Shown in pieces: positions 5,011 through 5,295 of a stretch of DNA of 5,295 nt (within the stretch, counting starts at the first letter, position 1; the number at the start of each line of letters is the position of its first letter). The DNA lies in NCBI GenBank assembly GCA_947372005.1, contig CANBRV010000168.1, forward strand, positions 1 to 5,295. Direction: 5' to 3'. Position numbers and translations under genes: made by a program. The notes under the pieces were generated by a model. It had not been told where the DNA came from. It was given only the letters and a program-made list of their open reading frames with translations, and did no database searches. The stretch is from Comamonadaceae bacterium (GTDB lineage: Bacteria; Pseudomonadota; Gammaproteobacteria; Burkholderiales; Burkholderiaceae_C).

Positions 5011-5295
5011 CCCATACGCCTTAGCAAAAGTCAAAATCACCTCGCGCACCACTTTGCGCTGCTCGGCTGGCAATTTCATAAACGCATCAAAGGTTTCACG
5101 CTCTAGGTAGCCAATTCCTTCGTCCCAACGCGCCTTTTGTTCTTTAACGCTGCTTCGCACCTTCTCGCCAAAGCGCAGAATTTCAGGCTCAATTTTTAAA
5201 ATCTCCGCCAAGGTTTGCAACTTATCTTGCCCCGGAATCGCCTCTGCCTTTAGCCAGCGTGACACCGCTTGAAACGTCACCGACTTCCCCCAATA
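5005..5295 (-). CDS. Cro/CI-type (XRE-like) helix-turn-helix protein, C-terminal part (start beyond the right edge)
   Basis: The last 96 residues of a small DNA-binding protein are visible; the frame stays open to the window edge. The visible N-terminal stretch, SVTFQAVSRWLKAEAIPG, matches the recognition helix and following turn of XRE/Cro-CI domains (the common form is VSxQAVSRWLxGxxxP). It is followed by KLQTLAEILKIEPEILRFGE, the last helices of the fold. The tail (about 45-96) is charged and helical, ending KLPAEQRKVVREVILTFAKAYGG, and may mediate dimerisation. A GTG at 5280 is in frame but would delete the first part of the HTH, so the true start is outside. The role is likely transcriptional regulation, possibly of itself and of the downstream ATPase, because a palindrome overlaps its stop codon. 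Prophage-type repressors share this fold, so a phage or mobile origin is possible. Confidence 0.8.
   Translation of the reverse strand, partial: YWGKSVTFQAVSRWLKAEAIPGQDKLQTLAEILKIEPEILRFGEKVRSSVKEQKARWDEGIGYLERETFDAFMKLPAEQRKVVREVILTFAKAYGG

Noticed and set aside
1..5295. tRNA, rRNA, CRISPR arrays, insertion sequences or transposase genes
   Set aside because: No cloverleaf-like sequence, regularly spaced repeats, transposase motif or terminal inverted repeats were seen on either strand by eye.

Overview
The window looks like a chromosomal segment of a betaproteobacterium, most likely Burkholderiales and perhaps Comamonadaceae-like. This rests on the L34 sequence (MKRTYQPSKIRRARTHGF...), the RnpA core (AKRFAKRAVTRNLIKR) and the YidC N-terminus (MNDIRRTILWVVFGMAM...). 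It is inferred from remembered family resemblance, not from a search. Coding density is very high and no gap without a gene exceeds 100 bases.

Left part (1-1290, all minus strand): the conserved rpmH-rnpA-yidD-yidC cluster. It encodes ribosomal protein L34, the RNase P protein, a membrane-insertion factor and the YidC insertase. The genes are tightly packed: 16 bases between rpmH and rnpA, an ATGA overlap between rnpA and yidD, and a 73-base gap with an imperfect hairpin before yidC. yidC runs off the left edge.

Middle (1291-3797, plus strand): an 83-base divergent spacer separates rpmH from a two-gene metabolic unit. The first gene is a choline dehydrogenase-like GMC flavoprotein. Nine bases after its stop comes a TauE/SafE-type membrane permease. 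They are probably co-transcribed, suggesting oxidation of an alcohol coupled to transport of an anion, but the substrate is not readable. In related genomes the gene divergent from rpmH is commonly dnaA, so this neighbourhood appears rearranged.

Right part (3782-5295, minus strand): a two-gene accessory-looking module. The right edge holds the C-terminal part of a Cro/CI-type helix-turn-helix protein. Downstream lies an AAA_14/DUF4143 ATPase whose C-terminus carries a PD-(D/E)xK nuclease-like motif. The short gap between them contains a 20-base near-perfect palindrome abutting a candidate promoter (TTGCAA-17-CATAAT) that would start transcription almost at the ATPase ATG. The ATPase gene converges on the permease gene and their 3' ends overlap by 16 bases.

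Nothing here proves a new system. The HTH/ATPase pair with its palindrome and the displaced rpmH border most deserve a second look.
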